From contig NZ_CP047030.1 of the NCBI RefSeq assembly GCF_009796825.1, positions 2,207,501 through 2,271,500 on the forward strand: a stretch of 64,000 nt of DNA, in the 5' to 3' direction. Numbering within the stretch: the first letter of the stretch is position 1; every line of letters begins with the position of its first letter. Both the position numbers and the translations under genes were made by a program. A model generated the notes under the pieces. That model saw only the letters and a list, made by a program, of their open reading frames with translations. It searched no databases and was not told the origin of the DNA. Below are positions 18,301-28,935 of the stretch, in pieces. This DNA is from Algibacter sp. L3A6 (GTDB lineage: Bacteria > Bacteroidota > Bacteroidia > Flavobacteriales > Flavobacteriaceae).

Positions 18301-21300
18301 ACTACCATGATTCAATCTACGGAAATTACAATTCCGGATGGAGCGAAAATATTGGATGTTAGGCAATATAATAATGAGGGCTATTTTTATGTGAGCACGG
18401 GAGAATTAGATATTTCTCCAGCGCTTGGTACGCCAGGAGTGAATACTTATACGGTAACACCAAATAGAGCGGCTGGATACAGAGATCAGAATCAAACATC
18501 ATCTGTTAGTTATAGAATGCAGGTACTAGTAAAAGGTAGTTGTGAATTAAAAGATGCTTCGGAAGGATTACCTATTCCTATTATAACATCTACAAGTATT
18601 GTTCAGCATATGGCTTATACCGAAACACCTTTGCCGGAACAACTATTAACAAGAACACCGTCAGCAAGATTATATTACACAAAACCAACTTTTATTTTTC
18701 AGCCTTTATCAAGTGCTATTATTGTAGGGTTTGGTCCTGAAGCAGATTTTGATCTCAGAGTAGTTAACAATAGTTCTTCTACTGGAGATGTAGGTTTTAA
18801 CTGGATTAAAATACCTGCAAATTCTAATATAACCATAGTAGGGGCGGAAGATATTACTTCTTCATCAATACCATTAAATATTGTACAAGTTGGAGACGAT
18901 AGTTATGTAGAAATAGGTAATTTAGATGCAGGAGAAACAAAAGATATTAGAGTTAGTGCAACTTATACTAGTTGTACCGATGTTCCTGTAGATTTTAGTT
19001 TAGGTTGGGATTGTGATGCATACCCAACAAACTATGGAGATGTGTCATCGGTTTGTTATGATAATACTGTACAATTAACATTGCAACCTGCTGCTGGCCA
19101 AGTACAGCAAACTATAGCTGAGCCTCAGCCAGTAGGTCCTTTTGCAATGTGTGATACTATTATTTATGATGTGGAATATAGTAGTGCTCAAGTAGCGACA
19201 ACCATTAATCCGGAATCATCATTAACTCTGTTTAATGGAGCAAGTGCAGTGAGTATAACAAAGATTGAAGCCGAATATCCTGCAGGTAGTAATAACTGGG
19301 AGGACTTAGTGAGCACGATATCTAGAGGTGATACTTATGTTTCTCCTATTATTCATTCAGCAATGACTCCTCTATATGGAGGTATTCCTGGTACGGGAGC
19401 TGTAGGGCCTTCTGTAAATGATAGAAAAGTAATTGTTAGGTATACATTGCAAACAACATGTGATTTTGTTTCTAATTCACCGTTAACTTTTACTGTTTCT
19501 GGAGATGTACCTTGTGGAGAACCAACCGTTGGTAATGGTAGTAAGTCAGTATCAAACGGAATTGAAATAATAGGCTTAGACGCTACTTACGATGCTTTGT
19601 CAACAATATCTTTACCAGATTTTGCAAATCCTGATGGAGGGCATATTGATGGTTGTTCATCTCAAGAAACAATTAATATTTTTACGACAATCTCAGAGTT
19701 ACCATCTAGTCCAGGGGCTAGTACTGGTGATTTTGATTACGGAAGAGTGGTGTTACCAACGGGAGTAACATATGTAGATGGGTCGTTTGTTAATCTTGGA
19801 GCTAACGTTTTAACATATGTAAGTTCATCACCTAATGAGTTAATTGTTAAATATCCTTCAGGTTTGTTGGATCAAGATCAAACTGAATTCGAATTCGATA
19901 TCATACCAGATGCGGGATATTGCGAAGAGGATGCTACAGTAAGTTATCTTGCGTACATACAAAATGATACAGGTGCTAGTTGTGGAGGTACATCTTGTGG
20001 TGGTAACTTAATTGCCACAGGTACGTCTAGCGAATCTTTAGATATCAAAAAGGCGGCAGTCGTTATTAATTTAGACTCTGCAATAGGAAGTGTAACTGTT
20101 TTAGATGAATTAATAACAGCAGCCTTTACAATTGATAATACTTCTGATGTTGAGGTGACTGCACCTGCAACTATTGGAGCATATTTTGATGTGAATCTAG
20201 ATGGTGTTTATGATGCTGGCGATTTAGAATTAGGTAGTCATATTATCACATCTGCGATACCGGCTGGAGGATCAATTTCAGAAAGTATTCAGTTTACAGC
20301 TACTCCAACTCAGGCTTGTAATATTTTATTAGTAATGAAGGTAGACGAAAATCCTTGTATTTGTGTGCCTGCAAGTGTAAGTATGGGGTCGCCAAGTGTG
20401 TTAACTGGTATTGGAGGTTCAAATGTACCAGTTTGCGAAGCTTATGCAGGTAGTAGTGTTGAATTAGGTTCGCCTAATAACCCAGATTATACTTATGTAT
20501 GGACAGGGTTAACAGCAACTGATGATATTACGTATTTAGATGCTCCAACAACAGCTCAACCAAATTTCGTTTATGGAGGGCCAAAATTAGCGGCAACAAC
20601 AACCTTTACATATCAAGTGGAAATTACACGTCCTGGCGGATGTACTTCTACAGATACAGTAGATGTTACTGTAGGATATATAGAAGATCCGGTAATATCT
20701 TCTAGTGAACTAGAAATTTGTTCAGATGAATATTTATCAGTAACATTTGGGAATACTTTAAGTGATGATGAAATTATTAAAATTTGGAAAAATGCAGCGT
20801 TAACAACACCTGCCAATTTACCAAATACAAGTGGTATTTGGACATCAACAGAGTTGTATCCTGCAGGAACAGGTAATATATATGCAACCGTAGAAAATAC
20901 AGTTACAGGTTGTAGAACAGATGCCATAACTATTGCGTACACCATAACAGACTGTGTTGCAGATTTAGTAACTACAAAATCCGTTTCGCCTACTACGGCG
21001 TCAATTGGTCAAGATGTTGTGTTTACTATTAATGTAAGTAATATAGGTAGTAGTGTTGATAAGAATGTGACCTTATCAGATGTATTGCCAAATAATGTAG
21101 CTTACGTAAGTGATAATAGTAGTGGAACATACAATCGAGTTACAGGCCTATGGACTGTAGGTGAAATAGCTAGCGGTAGTTCGGCTTCATTAGAGATAAC
21201 AGCTAACATTAATGCAGAAGCCGCAGGTGGTACAGTGACTAATACAACAACTGCAGCTTCTGGAGATTATACCGATGATACACTTATAGCAGGGGATGTT

Positions 21301-24300
21301 TTAGATGCTACTGTTTCTGTTAATTCATTAGTAATTGCGGCAGCAAACGATAATTATTCAGGGGTAAATGGTTTCGAAGGGAATACTAACCTAGGAAATA
21401 TATTAACTGGTACAGGAGACGATTCTTTAAATGGAGATCCTGTTACTACGGCAGATGTAGCGATAACGTACCCAACACCTGCAACTGTAAATGGTAATCC
21501 AATTACAGGAACAGCTCCAATTATTAGTGCGTCTGGAGATGTAAGTGTACCAGCAGGAACACCAGCAGGAACATATTCTATTCCATATACTATTTGTGAA
21601 ATAGGAAATTCAAGTAATTGTAGTAATGCAACAGTAACTGTAGTCGTAGAGGCACCAGCAATAGTTGCTACAAATGATGATTATACTGCAAGCCCGGTGC
21701 TTAGTGAAGATGGAAACGCTAATTTGGGTAACATATTAGCGGGTACAGGTGATGATACTCTAAATGGAGTAGCAACAGATATCAATGAAATCGACATTAC
21801 TTTAACATCAGGAATGTTTTTTGATGGAGGTTCAGGACCAGTTCCTGCAACGGGAATAGTTCCAGAAGTTGATCCATTAACAGGAGATGTTAGTGTGCCA
21901 GCAGGAACACCGGCAGGACGATATACCATTAACTATAATATTTGTGAGGAGTTAAATCCTTCAAATTGTAGTGCTGATGCAGTAGTAACTATTGTGGTTA
22001 TTGAGCCACCAGTAGCTAATGCAGATAGTAATTCGGGTAATACAACTACTCAACCAAGTACACCGATAAATATTTTATCTAATGATTTATTAGGTGATGG
22101 AATAACTACAGCTACAGTATTAAATACAACAGTAGATTTAGACCCTAACACAGCAGGAGATCAAGATGTCTTAGTGGTACCAGGCGAAGGAACTTGGAAC
22201 TATAATACATCAACTGGTGAGCTTGTTTTTACTCCAGAAACTATAGTAGATGGATTTACATCTAATTATACCAATGATCCAACTCCAATTGAGTATACCT
22301 TAACAGAAACCCAAACAGGTTTAAGTGATACCGCAACGGCAACCGTAGATTATGATGCTATATCACCAACAGCAGAGAATGATGAGAGCTTAGCCAATGC
22401 GGCAGGCGCAGTAAGCATCGACCCATTAGTAACAAATGGTGGCTTAGCAGATTCAGATCCTGATGGAGAATTAGATGCAACAACGGTAAGTTTAGTAGCA
22501 CCAGTAGGCGCAACAAGTATCGTAACGGATGCTAATGGTGACATTACAAGTTTCGCAGTACCAAACGAAGGAACATGGAGTGTAGATGAAACCACAGGAG
22601 CAATCACTTTCACACCGTTAACAACATTTACAGAAGACCCAACAGTTATCAGTTATAATGTAGAAGATAATGATGGCAATCAATCTAATGATGCGACGGT
22701 TACAATCGATTATTTACCAGTAGCAGAAGACAATGTAAGCGATGGCAATACAGTAGGTAGTCCAGCGGTATTCAATATTGTATCAGACGATACTAATGGC
22801 GATACGATTGTAGCAAGTACAATAGATTTAGATCCATCCACTCCAGGCACTCAAGAGACGACTTTAGTCGTTCCAAACGAAGGGACATGGAGTGTAGATG
22901 CATCAGGCGTATTAACTTTTACACCAGAAGTAGGCTTCACCACGGATCCAACAGCGATTACATATACAGTAGAAGATGCAGAGGGTAATACGTCAAATGC
23001 AGCGAATATCACGGTAACTTATGATGAAGTACCACCAGTAGCTGAAGACAATAGTGTTGCTAACCAAGTGACAGGAAGCGATGCTATTATACCAAACATC
23101 TCAGAGAATGATACATTAAGTGATGGCAGTGTAGTCGATACCACACCATTAACAGGAAACGCTGTAATTAGTCTAGATCCAACAGATTCAGATGGTGACG
23201 GTGATCCATTAACCTTAGTGGTGCCAAACGAAGGAACATGGGTTTACGATCCAGCAACGGATGATTTAACATTCACACCAGAAACAGGTTTCACAAACGA
23301 TCCAACGCCAATAGAATATACCTTAACAGAAACCCAAACAGGTTTAAGTGATACCGCAACGGTAACAGTAGATTACGTTATAGAATCACCAACAGCAGAG
23401 AATGATGAGAGCTTAGCCAATGCGGCAGGCGCAGTAAGCATCGACCCATTAGTAACAAATGGTGGCTTAGCAGATTCAGATCCTGATGGAGAATTAGATG
23501 CAACAACGGTAAGTTTAGTAGCACCAGTAGGCGCAACAAGTATCGTAACGGATGCTAATGGTGACATTACAAGTTTCGCAGTACCAAACGAAGGAACATG
23601 GAGTGTAGATGAAACCACAGGAGCAATCACTTTCACACCGTTAACAACATTTACAGAAGACCCAACAGTTATCAGTTATAATGTAGAAGATAATGATGGC
23701 AATCAATCTAATGATGCGACGGTTACAATCGATTATTTACCAGTAGCAGAAGACAATGTAAGCGATGGCAATACAGTAGGTAGTCCAGCGGTATTCAATA
23801 TTGTATCAGACGATACTAATGGCGATACGATTGTAGCAAGTACAATAGATTTAGATCCATCCACTCCAGGCACTCAAGAGACGACTTTAGTCGTTCCAAA
23901 CGAAGGGACATGGAGTGTAGATGCATCAGGCGTATTAACTTTTACACCAGAAGTAGGCTTCACCACGGATCCAACAGCGATTACATATACAGTAGAAGAT
24001 GCAGAGGGTAATACATCAAATGCAGCGAATATCACGGTAACTTATGATGAAGTACCACCAGTAGCTGAAGACAATAGTGTTGCTAACCAAGTGACAGGAA
24101 CCGATGCTATTATACCAAACATCTCAGGGAATGATACTTTAAGTGATGGCAGTGTAGTCGATACCACACCATTAACAGGAAACGCTGTAATTAGTCTAGA
24201 TCCAACAGATTCAGATGGTGACGGTGATCCATTAACCTTAGTGGTGCCAAACGAAGGAACATGGGTTTACGATCCAGCAACGGATGATTTAACATTCACA

Positions 24301-27300
24301 CCAGAAACAGGTTTCACAAACGATCCAACGCCAATAGAATATACTTTAACAGAAACCCAAACAGGTTTAAGTGATACCGCAACGGTAACAGTAGATTATG
24401 ATGCTATATCACCAACAGCAGAGAATGATGAGAGCTTAGCCAATGCGGCAGGCGCAGTAAGCATCGACCCATTAGTAACAAATGGTGGCTTAGCAGATTC
24501 AGATCCTGATGGAGAATTAGATGCAACAACGGTAAGTTTAGTAGCACCAGTAGGCGCAACAAGTATCGTAACGGATGCTAATGGTGACATTACAAGTTTC
24601 GCAGTACCAAACGAAGGAACATGGAGTGTAGATGAAACCACAGGAGCAATCACTTTCACACCGTTAACAACATTTACAGAAGACCCAACAGTTATCAGTT
24701 ATAATGTAGAAGATAATGATGGCAATCAATCTAATGATGCGACGGTTACAATCGATTATTTACCAGTAGCAGAAGACAATGTAAGCGATGGCAATACAGT
24801 AGGTAGTCCAGCGGTATTCAATATTGTATCAGACGATACTAATGGCGATACGATTGTAGCAAGTACAATAGATTTAGATCCATCCACTCCAGGCACTCAA
24901 GAGACGACTTTAGTCGTTCCAAACGAAGGGACATGGAGTGTAGATGCATCAGGCGTATTAACTTTTACACCAGAAGTAGGCTTCACCACGGATCCAACAG
25001 CGATTACATATACAGTAGAAGATGCAGAGGGTAATACATCAAATGCAGCGAATATCACGGTAACTTATGATGAAGTACCACCAGTAGCTGAAGACAATAG
25101 TGTTGCTAACCAAGTGACAGGAACCGATGCTATTATACCAAACATCTCAGGGAATGATACTTTAAGTGATGGCAGTGTAGTCGATACCACACCATTAACA
25201 GGAAACGCTGTAATTAGTCTAGATCCAACAGATTCAGATGGTGACGGTGATCCATTAACCTTAGTGGTGCCAAACGAAGGAACATGGGTTTACGATCCAG
25301 CAACGGATGATTTAACATTCACACCAGAAACAGGTTTCACAAACGATCCAACGCCAATAGAATATACCTTAACAGAAACCCAAACAGGTTTAAGTGATAC
25401 CGCAACGGTAACAGTAGATTACGTTATAGAATCACCAACAGCAGAGAATGATGAGAGCTTAGCCAATGCGGCAGGCGCAGTAAGCATCGACCCATTAGTA
25501 ACAAATGGTGGCTTAGCAGATTCAGATCCTGATGGAGAATTAGATGCAACAACGGTAAGTTTAGTAGCACCAGTAGGCGCAACAAGTATCGTAACGGATG
25601 CTAATGGTGACATTACAAGTTTCGCAGTACCAAACGAAGGAACATGGAGTGTAGATGAAACCACAGGAGCAATCACTTTCACACCGTTAACAACATTTAC
25701 AGAAGACCCAACAGTTATCAGTTATAATGTAGAAGATAATGATGGCAATCAATCTAACGATGCGACGGTAACGATTACTTATATTGTTGTAACGACGGAT
25801 GCAATCAATGACGTTAATAATACATTTAAAGACGTAGCAGTAAATGGAAATGTGATTACTAATGATATCGATGCTGAAGGCGATACGCAAACAGTGTCAG
25901 ATTATAGTCCGTTAAGTACGGAAGGCGGAACTGTAGTTATGAGTCCAAATGGTGATTATGTTTACACACCAGCTGAAGGGTTTACCGGAACAGATACCTT
26001 CACTTACACTGTATGTGATGATGGTTTCCCACAAGCTTGTGATACGGCTACGGTGACTATTAAAGTTTTGGCCGATCCAAATACAGCGGAGAACGAAATA
26101 ATTGCTAATAGTGATACTGCTACAACGGAAGCAGGAAGTCCTGTAGATGTTGTTGTTTTAGCAAATGACGTTGATCCAGAAGGTGATCCATTAAGTATAA
26201 CTCCAGGATCGATTACCGACCCAGTAAACGGAACGATAGTAGAAAATGCAGATGGAACTATTACTTATACACCAGATGCCGGTTTTGTAGGTGAAGATAC
26301 ATTCACATACGAGGTTTGCGATACAGGTAGCCCACAAGCTTGTGATACAGCTACGGTAACTGTAACTGTAGATCCATCAAACGGAATAGATAATGATACT
26401 TATGCTAATGATGATGCTTATAACGGTAATCCAAATATGGATATCACAGGTAACGTATTAGATAATGATACCGATCCAGAAGGCGATACACCAACGGTGA
26501 ACACAATACCAGTTACTGGTGTTGAGAACGGAACATTAGTGTTAAACCTTGATGGTACGTTTGTTTACGCACCAAACCCAGACTTTAGCGGAACAGATAG
26601 TTTTGTATATGAAGTTTGTGATAATGGAGTACCACAAGCCTGTGATCAAGCAACGGTTTATATCACAGTAAACCCTAATGTTTACCCAATGATTGAGTTG
26701 TTAAAAACTGCAGTTGTAGATAGAGGAGTAGATGGCCGTGTGAATGAAGGTGATATTATTACATATACATTTACTGTTGAAAACACAGGAGATGTTACAG
26801 TAAGTAATATTACAGTTTCAGATGTTATGCTAGGTGTGTCTAATTTAGCGATAATATCAGGAACATTAGACCCTACGGAAACAGGAACAATTGAGTTCGA
26901 TTATGCCATTACTGCTGCAGATATTTTAGCAGGAAGAATTGAAAATACGGCAACTGCAAATGGAACAGATCCTTATGGAGATTCAGTAAGCGATATATCA
27001 GATGATCCTAATGATACGAACACAACAGATATAGAAGGTGATGGTGAAGCAGATGCTCCAACAGTCACATTGTTAAAAAGTCCTCATTTAGAATTAACTA
27101 AGGATGGAGTATATGCCGATGCAGATGGAGATAATGTTGTAGAAGTAGGAGAAATTATTACTTATACATTTACTGTTAGAAACACAGGGAATATTGATGT
27201 AACAGGATTAACTGTTGATGATGCAAAACTAGGGGTTACAGGTTTACCTGTTTCGCCAGCAGATTTAACACCTGGATCTATAGGAACTGTAACTTATGAA

Positions 27301-28899
27301 TATGCCCTTACTCAAGCAGATTTAGATGCGGGAGTTGTATACAACGTAGCAGTAGCAAATGGAACAACAAGTGAAGGTTCTGTTAGCGATGAGTCGGAAG
27401 ATCCAACACCAGTTGGTTCGTCGCATCCAGCATACGATCCTACATGTCCAGACTGTACAGTAACACCATTAACAAGTCCACAAATGGAATTGAGAAAAAC
27501 CGCAACTATTGATATAGGTAGAGATGGTGTTGTAGAAGAAGGTGATGCTATTACTTATACATTCACAGTAGTGAATACTGGAAATGCAATCATAGAAGGA
27601 ATTACAGTTACAGATACTATGTTAGGGGTCATAGATGCACCAATAGTGTCGCCATTATTATTCCCTGGTCAAGTAGGTGTATATACATTCGATTACAAAA
27701 TTACAGATGCAGATATTGCTGCAGGTCGTATTGAAAATACAGCAACAGCAAACGGAATCGATCCTTATGGAAATCCAGTAACTGATATATCAGATGATCC
27801 TAATGATACGGATACAACAGATGTTGAAGGTGATGGAGAACCAGATGGTCCAACAGTAACAGTATTACCAATTCCAATGGCAGATATTGTAACTGTAAAA
27901 GATGATGGAGAAGCAACTTATATAGCAGGTACAGATGTAGTTTATACAATTACTGTAACCAACAATGGTCCAAGTGATGCCGCTAATGTAATAGTTAGCG
28001 ATCCATTACCAGTAGGTATTATTGATGCGACATGGGTTGGAGATAACGGAACAAGTGGAACGGGAGCATTGACTGATACAATCGATTTATTCTTAGATGG
28101 AGATTCAATAACTTACACAGTTACGTTAAGTGTGCCATTTGAGTTTACGGGAGATTTAATCAATGCAGTAACTGTAACAAGTGATACTATGGATCCTGAT
28201 CCAACTTGTGCAGATTGTATAGATGTAAATACACTTGAGCCTGCATCCGATATTGGTGTAACAAAAGAAGCAAGTGTAGAATCTGCTCTTGTAAATGATG
28301 AAGTGACTTTCACAATCACTGCTCAAAACTTTGGTCCTCAAGATGGAACTAACATTATAATTGAAGATATATTACCTAGTGGTTACGAATATATTTCTCA
28401 CTTAATAACATCTGGAGTTTATGATGAAACCTCTGGTTTATGGTCAATAGATGCTTTAGAGTATAATGGTGTAGAATTATTAGAAATCACGGTTAGAGTC
28501 TTAAACGCTACAGATTATACAAACGTAGCTTCAGTGTTAAGTGTCGATCAGGTAGATCTATATAATGATAATGATACAGATGAAGTTACTTTAGGAGTTG
28601 TGCTTTCAACAACATGTATTGAAGTATATAGTACATTCACTCCGCATAATGTTGATGGAATAAATGATTATTTCACTATTGATTGTATTGAGAACTATCC
28701 AAAAAATACCTTAAAAATTTATAACAGATGGGGGTATGAAGTGTATACTGCCAGCGGATATAATAACACTTGGGATGGTGTGTCAAACGGACCTAGAACA
28801 GTAAATGAAGAAGATAAAGTACCAGTAGGAACTTACTACTACGTTTTAGATTTAGGACAAGGAGACGAGCCAAGAATAGGATGGTTATACATAAACTAA
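15370..28899 (+). CDS. Giant T9SS-exported adhesin with gliding-type C-terminal sorting domain
   Basis: A 4,509-residue protein. The signal peptide includes MMLFLAFFMFTLGSVFA (cleavage near 38). Residues ~40-1860 are an unrecognised, probably beta-rich region. A DUF11-type module follows near 1864-1980 (LVTTKSVSPTTASIGQDVVF). From about 2332 to 3465 there are 3.3 near-identical 341-residue repeats, each of three modules containing VPNEGTW. Three cadherin/Ig-like modules span ~3472-3771 (QACDTATV), like those in the adhesin at the left end. Modules with DNA-repeat-like 'ENTATANG' strands (DUF7507-like) span ~3774-4170 and two DUF11 modules span ~4171-4414. The last ~95 residues (FTPHNVDGINDYF, IYNRWGYEVY) are the type B T9SS sorting domain. 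Aspartate-rich loops (DSDGDGDP) suggest calcium binding. It is followed by its likely secretion partner, a PorP/SprF protein. Surface adhesion is inferred; the ligand is unknown. Confidence 0.93.
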   Translation: MKSKLQSLKFDKVNQKQARNMMLFLAFFMFTLGSVFAQFGAGGSDNNNGDVRLVYVSGQQNSVEALKTLGTSNEIIVQSIKGAPQQLHSIRVKVQLPPGVLYTPSSFAITDNNNVTVQPSANVYVLAEDDISDLNAPIFSIFNNGIETELWDAGDYIQFTFERTAGCAAVTYKEDGNTFKDTAEISYVKTGFPGVQTATDTNALLANYDLLAASVSISNITPVNGTVGSFVHTREVTDFNGGNAGVQEVLHTIKLGSSVNAYSFSYLGNVIPPSTTSTDGAGVTTNTYIVNLSSNPNYSGGNPGFEDGNGFFDAGESLVFEESFTLKDCIDTGIQHQVEWTCQSSKITEGNVLFGANNPELDIDILENHRNISGVNHVRLKITNTASATAAAGFAKDILINVALGSNNQSGTTSYNNNPHWGTTRYNVRSFSNFSLGSETVQVPFTPEDWGSDNSSTSTTSTHALLPNTNINVDVDGVGGLQDIDGDNYYDDLAPGDSFVIEFDYEVLPRDNNCGTGRFDYMQWEHVFVDALTKDQCDSARPTEGVDLGYNNFIRDYNNATVFEQDTDIEELVPFEVALRPYLYSNFNHNDHAMINSNGDSEFTVSIEVPRGVDLVAGSPPEFSQANGTYTVGLPEAGTNVISYTSTDILSGFTLREFSDFFARFPLVMNCAELELGGVTSVINISYETSLKLYDAPGGNLVFERDIHCGNFEPIIEHSCNPPCAGPNITGLDAYRITAGWSDNTMTSKVDLTSTNPDGSPVYELDKYLAGDEMVVETSGFMSSLSSDNLHFIQNYTTDGLTAGANDIEFVSGTIVITKFGGSTTLELPVSAPIVTSSGNTHTLDYDLSSALSDPIVGGLIEDQDTFEVNFKYKFTTDTYTNFGYHILSGFRGRYYVDETLTGSTSNVANDNDNDGIPNERLSCFDWGDQVAYLRPDNLSYGVANSTFEYCAEVWANLINDYTRSNSPHLHTGEYRPTTMIQSTEITIPDGAKILDVRQYNNEGYFYVSTGELDISPALGTPGVNTYTVTPNRAAGYRDQNQTSSVSYRMQVLVKGSCELKDASEGLPIPIITSTSIVQHMAYTETPLPEQLLTRTPSARLYYTKPTFIFQPLSSAIIVGFGPEADFDLRVVNNSSSTGDVGFNWIKIPANSNITIVGAEDITSSSIPLNIVQVGDDSYVEIGNLDAGETKDIRVSATYTSCTDVPVDFSLGWDCDAYPTNYGDVSSVCYDNTVQLTLQPAAGQVQQTIAEPQPVGPFAMCDTIIYDVEYSSAQVATTINPESSLTLFNGASAVSITKIEAEYPAGSNNWEDLVSTISRGDTYVSPIIHSAMTPLYGGIPGTGAVGPSVNDRKVIVRYTLQTTCDFVSNSPLTFTVSGDVPCGEPTVGNGSKSVSNGIEIIGLDATYDALSTISLPDFANPDGGHIDGCSSQETINIFTTISELPSSPGASTGDFDYGRVVLPTGVTYVDGSFVNLGANVLTYVSSSPNELIVKYPSGLLDQDQTEFEFDIIPDAGYCEEDATVSYLAYIQNDTGASCGGTSCGGNLIATGTSSESLDIKKAAVVINLDSAIGSVTVLDELITAAFTIDNTSDVEVTAPATIGAYFDVNLDGVYDAGDLELGSHIITSAIPAGGSISESIQFTATPTQACNILLVMKVDENPCICVPASVSMGSPSVLTGIGGSNVPVCEAYAGSSVELGSPNNPDYTYVWTGLTATDDITYLDAPTTAQPNFVYGGPKLAATTTFTYQVEITRPGGCTSTDTVDVTVGYIEDPVISSSELEICSDEYLSVTFGNTLSDDEIIKIWKNAALTTPANLPNTSGIWTSTELYPAGTGNIYATVENTVTGCRTDAITIAYTITDCVADLVTTKSVSPTTASIGQDVVFTINVSNIGSSVDKNVTLSDVLPNNVAYVSDNSSGTYNRVTGLWTVGEIASGSSASLEITANINAEAAGGTVTNTTTAASGDYTDDTLIAGDVLDATVSVNSLVIAAANDNYSGVNGFEGNTNLGNILTGTGDDSLNGDPVTTADVAITYPTPATVNGNPITGTAPIISASGDVSVPAGTPAGTYSIPYTICEIGNSSNCSNATVTVVVEAPAIVATNDDYTASPVLSEDGNANLGNILAGTGDDTLNGVATDINEIDITLTSGMFFDGGSGPVPATGIVPEVDPLTGDVSVPAGTPAGRYTINYNICEELNPSNCSADAVVTIVVIEPPVANADSNSGNTTTQPSTPINILSNDLLGDGITTATVLNTTVDLDPNTAGDQDVLVVPGEGTWNYNTSTGELVFTPETIVDGFTSNYTNDPTPIEYTLTETQTGLSDTATATVDYDAISPTAENDESLANAAGAVSIDPLVTNGGLADSDPDGELDATTVSLVAPVGATSIVTDANGDITSFAVPNEGTWSVDETTGAITFTPLTTFTEDPTVISYNVEDNDGNQSNDATVTIDYLPVAEDNVSDGNTVGSPAVFNIVSDDTNGDTIVASTIDLDPSTPGTQETTLVVPNEGTWSVDASGVLTFTPEVGFTTDPTAITYTVEDAEGNTSNAANITVTYDEVPPVAEDNSVANQVTGSDAIIPNISENDTLSDGSVVDTTPLTGNAVISLDPTDSDGDGDPLTLVVPNEGTWVYDPATDDLTFTPETGFTNDPTPIEYTLTETQTGLSDTATVTVDYVIESPTAENDESLANAAGAVSIDPLVTNGGLADSDPDGELDATTVSLVAPVGATSIVTDANGDITSFAVPNEGTWSVDETTGAITFTPLTTFTEDPTVISYNVEDNDGNQSNDATVTIDYLPVAEDNVSDGNTVGSPAVFNIVSDDTNGDTIVASTIDLDPSTPGTQETTLVVPNEGTWSVDASGVLTFTPEVGFTTDPTAITYTVEDAEGNTSNAANITVTYDEVPPVAEDNSVANQVTGTDAIIPNISGNDTLSDGSVVDTTPLTGNAVISLDPTDSDGDGDPLTLVVPNEGTWVYDPATDDLTFTPETGFTNDPTPIEYTLTETQTGLSDTATVTVDYDAISPTAENDESLANAAGAVSIDPLVTNGGLADSDPDGELDATTVSLVAPVGATSIVTDANGDITSFAVPNEGTWSVDETTGAITFTPLTTFTEDPTVISYNVEDNDGNQSNDATVTIDYLPVAEDNVSDGNTVGSPAVFNIVSDDTNGDTIVASTIDLDPSTPGTQETTLVVPNEGTWSVDASGVLTFTPEVGFTTDPTAITYTVEDAEGNTSNAANITVTYDEVPPVAEDNSVANQVTGTDAIIPNISGNDTLSDGSVVDTTPLTGNAVISLDPTDSDGDGDPLTLVVPNEGTWVYDPATDDLTFTPETGFTNDPTPIEYTLTETQTGLSDTATVTVDYVIESPTAENDESLANAAGAVSIDPLVTNGGLADSDPDGELDATTVSLVAPVGATSIVTDANGDITSFAVPNEGTWSVDETTGAITFTPLTTFTEDPTVISYNVEDNDGNQSNDATVTITYIVVTTDAINDVNNTFKDVAVNGNVITNDIDAEGDTQTVSDYSPLSTEGGTVVMSPNGDYVYTPAEGFTGTDTFTYTVCDDGFPQACDTATVTIKVLADPNTAENEIIANSDTATTEAGSPVDVVVLANDVDPEGDPLSITPGSITDPVNGTIVENADGTITYTPDAGFVGEDTFTYEVCDTGSPQACDTATVTVTVDPSNGIDNDTYANDDAYNGNPNMDITGNVLDNDTDPEGDTPTVNTIPVTGVENGTLVLNLDGTFVYAPNPDFSGTDSFVYEVCDNGVPQACDQATVYITVNPNVYPMIELLKTAVVDRGVDGRVNEGDIITYTFTVENTGDVTVSNITVSDVMLGVSNLAIISGTLDPTETGTIEFDYAITAADILAGRIENTATANGTDPYGDSVSDISDDPNDTNTTDIEGDGEADAPTVTLLKSPHLELTKDGVYADADGDNVVEVGEIITYTFTVRNTGNIDVTGLTVDDAKLGVTGLPVSPADLTPGSIGTVTYEYALTQADLDAGVVYNVAVANGTTSEGSVSDESEDPTPVGSSHPAYDPTCPDCTVTPLTSPQMELRKTATIDIGRDGVVEEGDAITYTFTVVNTGNAIIEGITVTDTMLGVIDAPIVSPLLFPGQVGVYTFDYKITDADIAAGRIENTATANGIDPYGNPVTDISDDPNDTDTTDVEGDGEPDGPTVTVLPIPMADIVTVKDDGEATYIAGTDVVYTITVTNNGPSDAANVIVSDPLPVGIIDATWVGDNGTSGTGALTDTIDLFLDGDSITYTVTLSVPFEFTGDLINAVTVTSDTMDPDPTCADCIDVNTLEPASDIGVTKEASVESALVNDEVTFTITAQNFGPQDGTNIIIEDILPSGYEYISHLITSGVYDETSGLWSIDALEYNGVELLEITVRVLNATDYTNVASVLSVDQVDLYNDNDTDEVTLGVVLSTTCIEVYSTFTPHNVDGINDYFTIDCIENYPKNTLKIYNRWGYEVYTASGYNNTWDGVSNGPRTVNEEDKVPVGTYYYVLDLGQGDEPRIGWLYIN
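22363..25770 (+). repeat. 1023-bp tandem repeats, 3.3 copies
   Basis: Units start at 22363, 23386, 24409 and 25432, exactly 1023 bp (341 codons) apart, and the fourth stops after its first module. Copies are almost identical at DNA level, including synonymous sites. Junction variants alternate: the codons just before each unit encode DAI, VIE, DAI and VIE in order. Unit 1 differs from units 2 and 3 at GSDAIIPNISEND against GTDAIIPNISGND. The pattern points to duplication plus gene conversion. Confidence 0.95.
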
Positions 28900-28935
28900 T
28901 AAGAGTTGAATACGTAAATTATTAAAAAATTAAAA

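Noticed and set aside
22350..25682. Minus-strand 87-codon frames every 1023 bp
   Set aside because: They are shadows of the repeats in the 4,509-residue adhesin gene.
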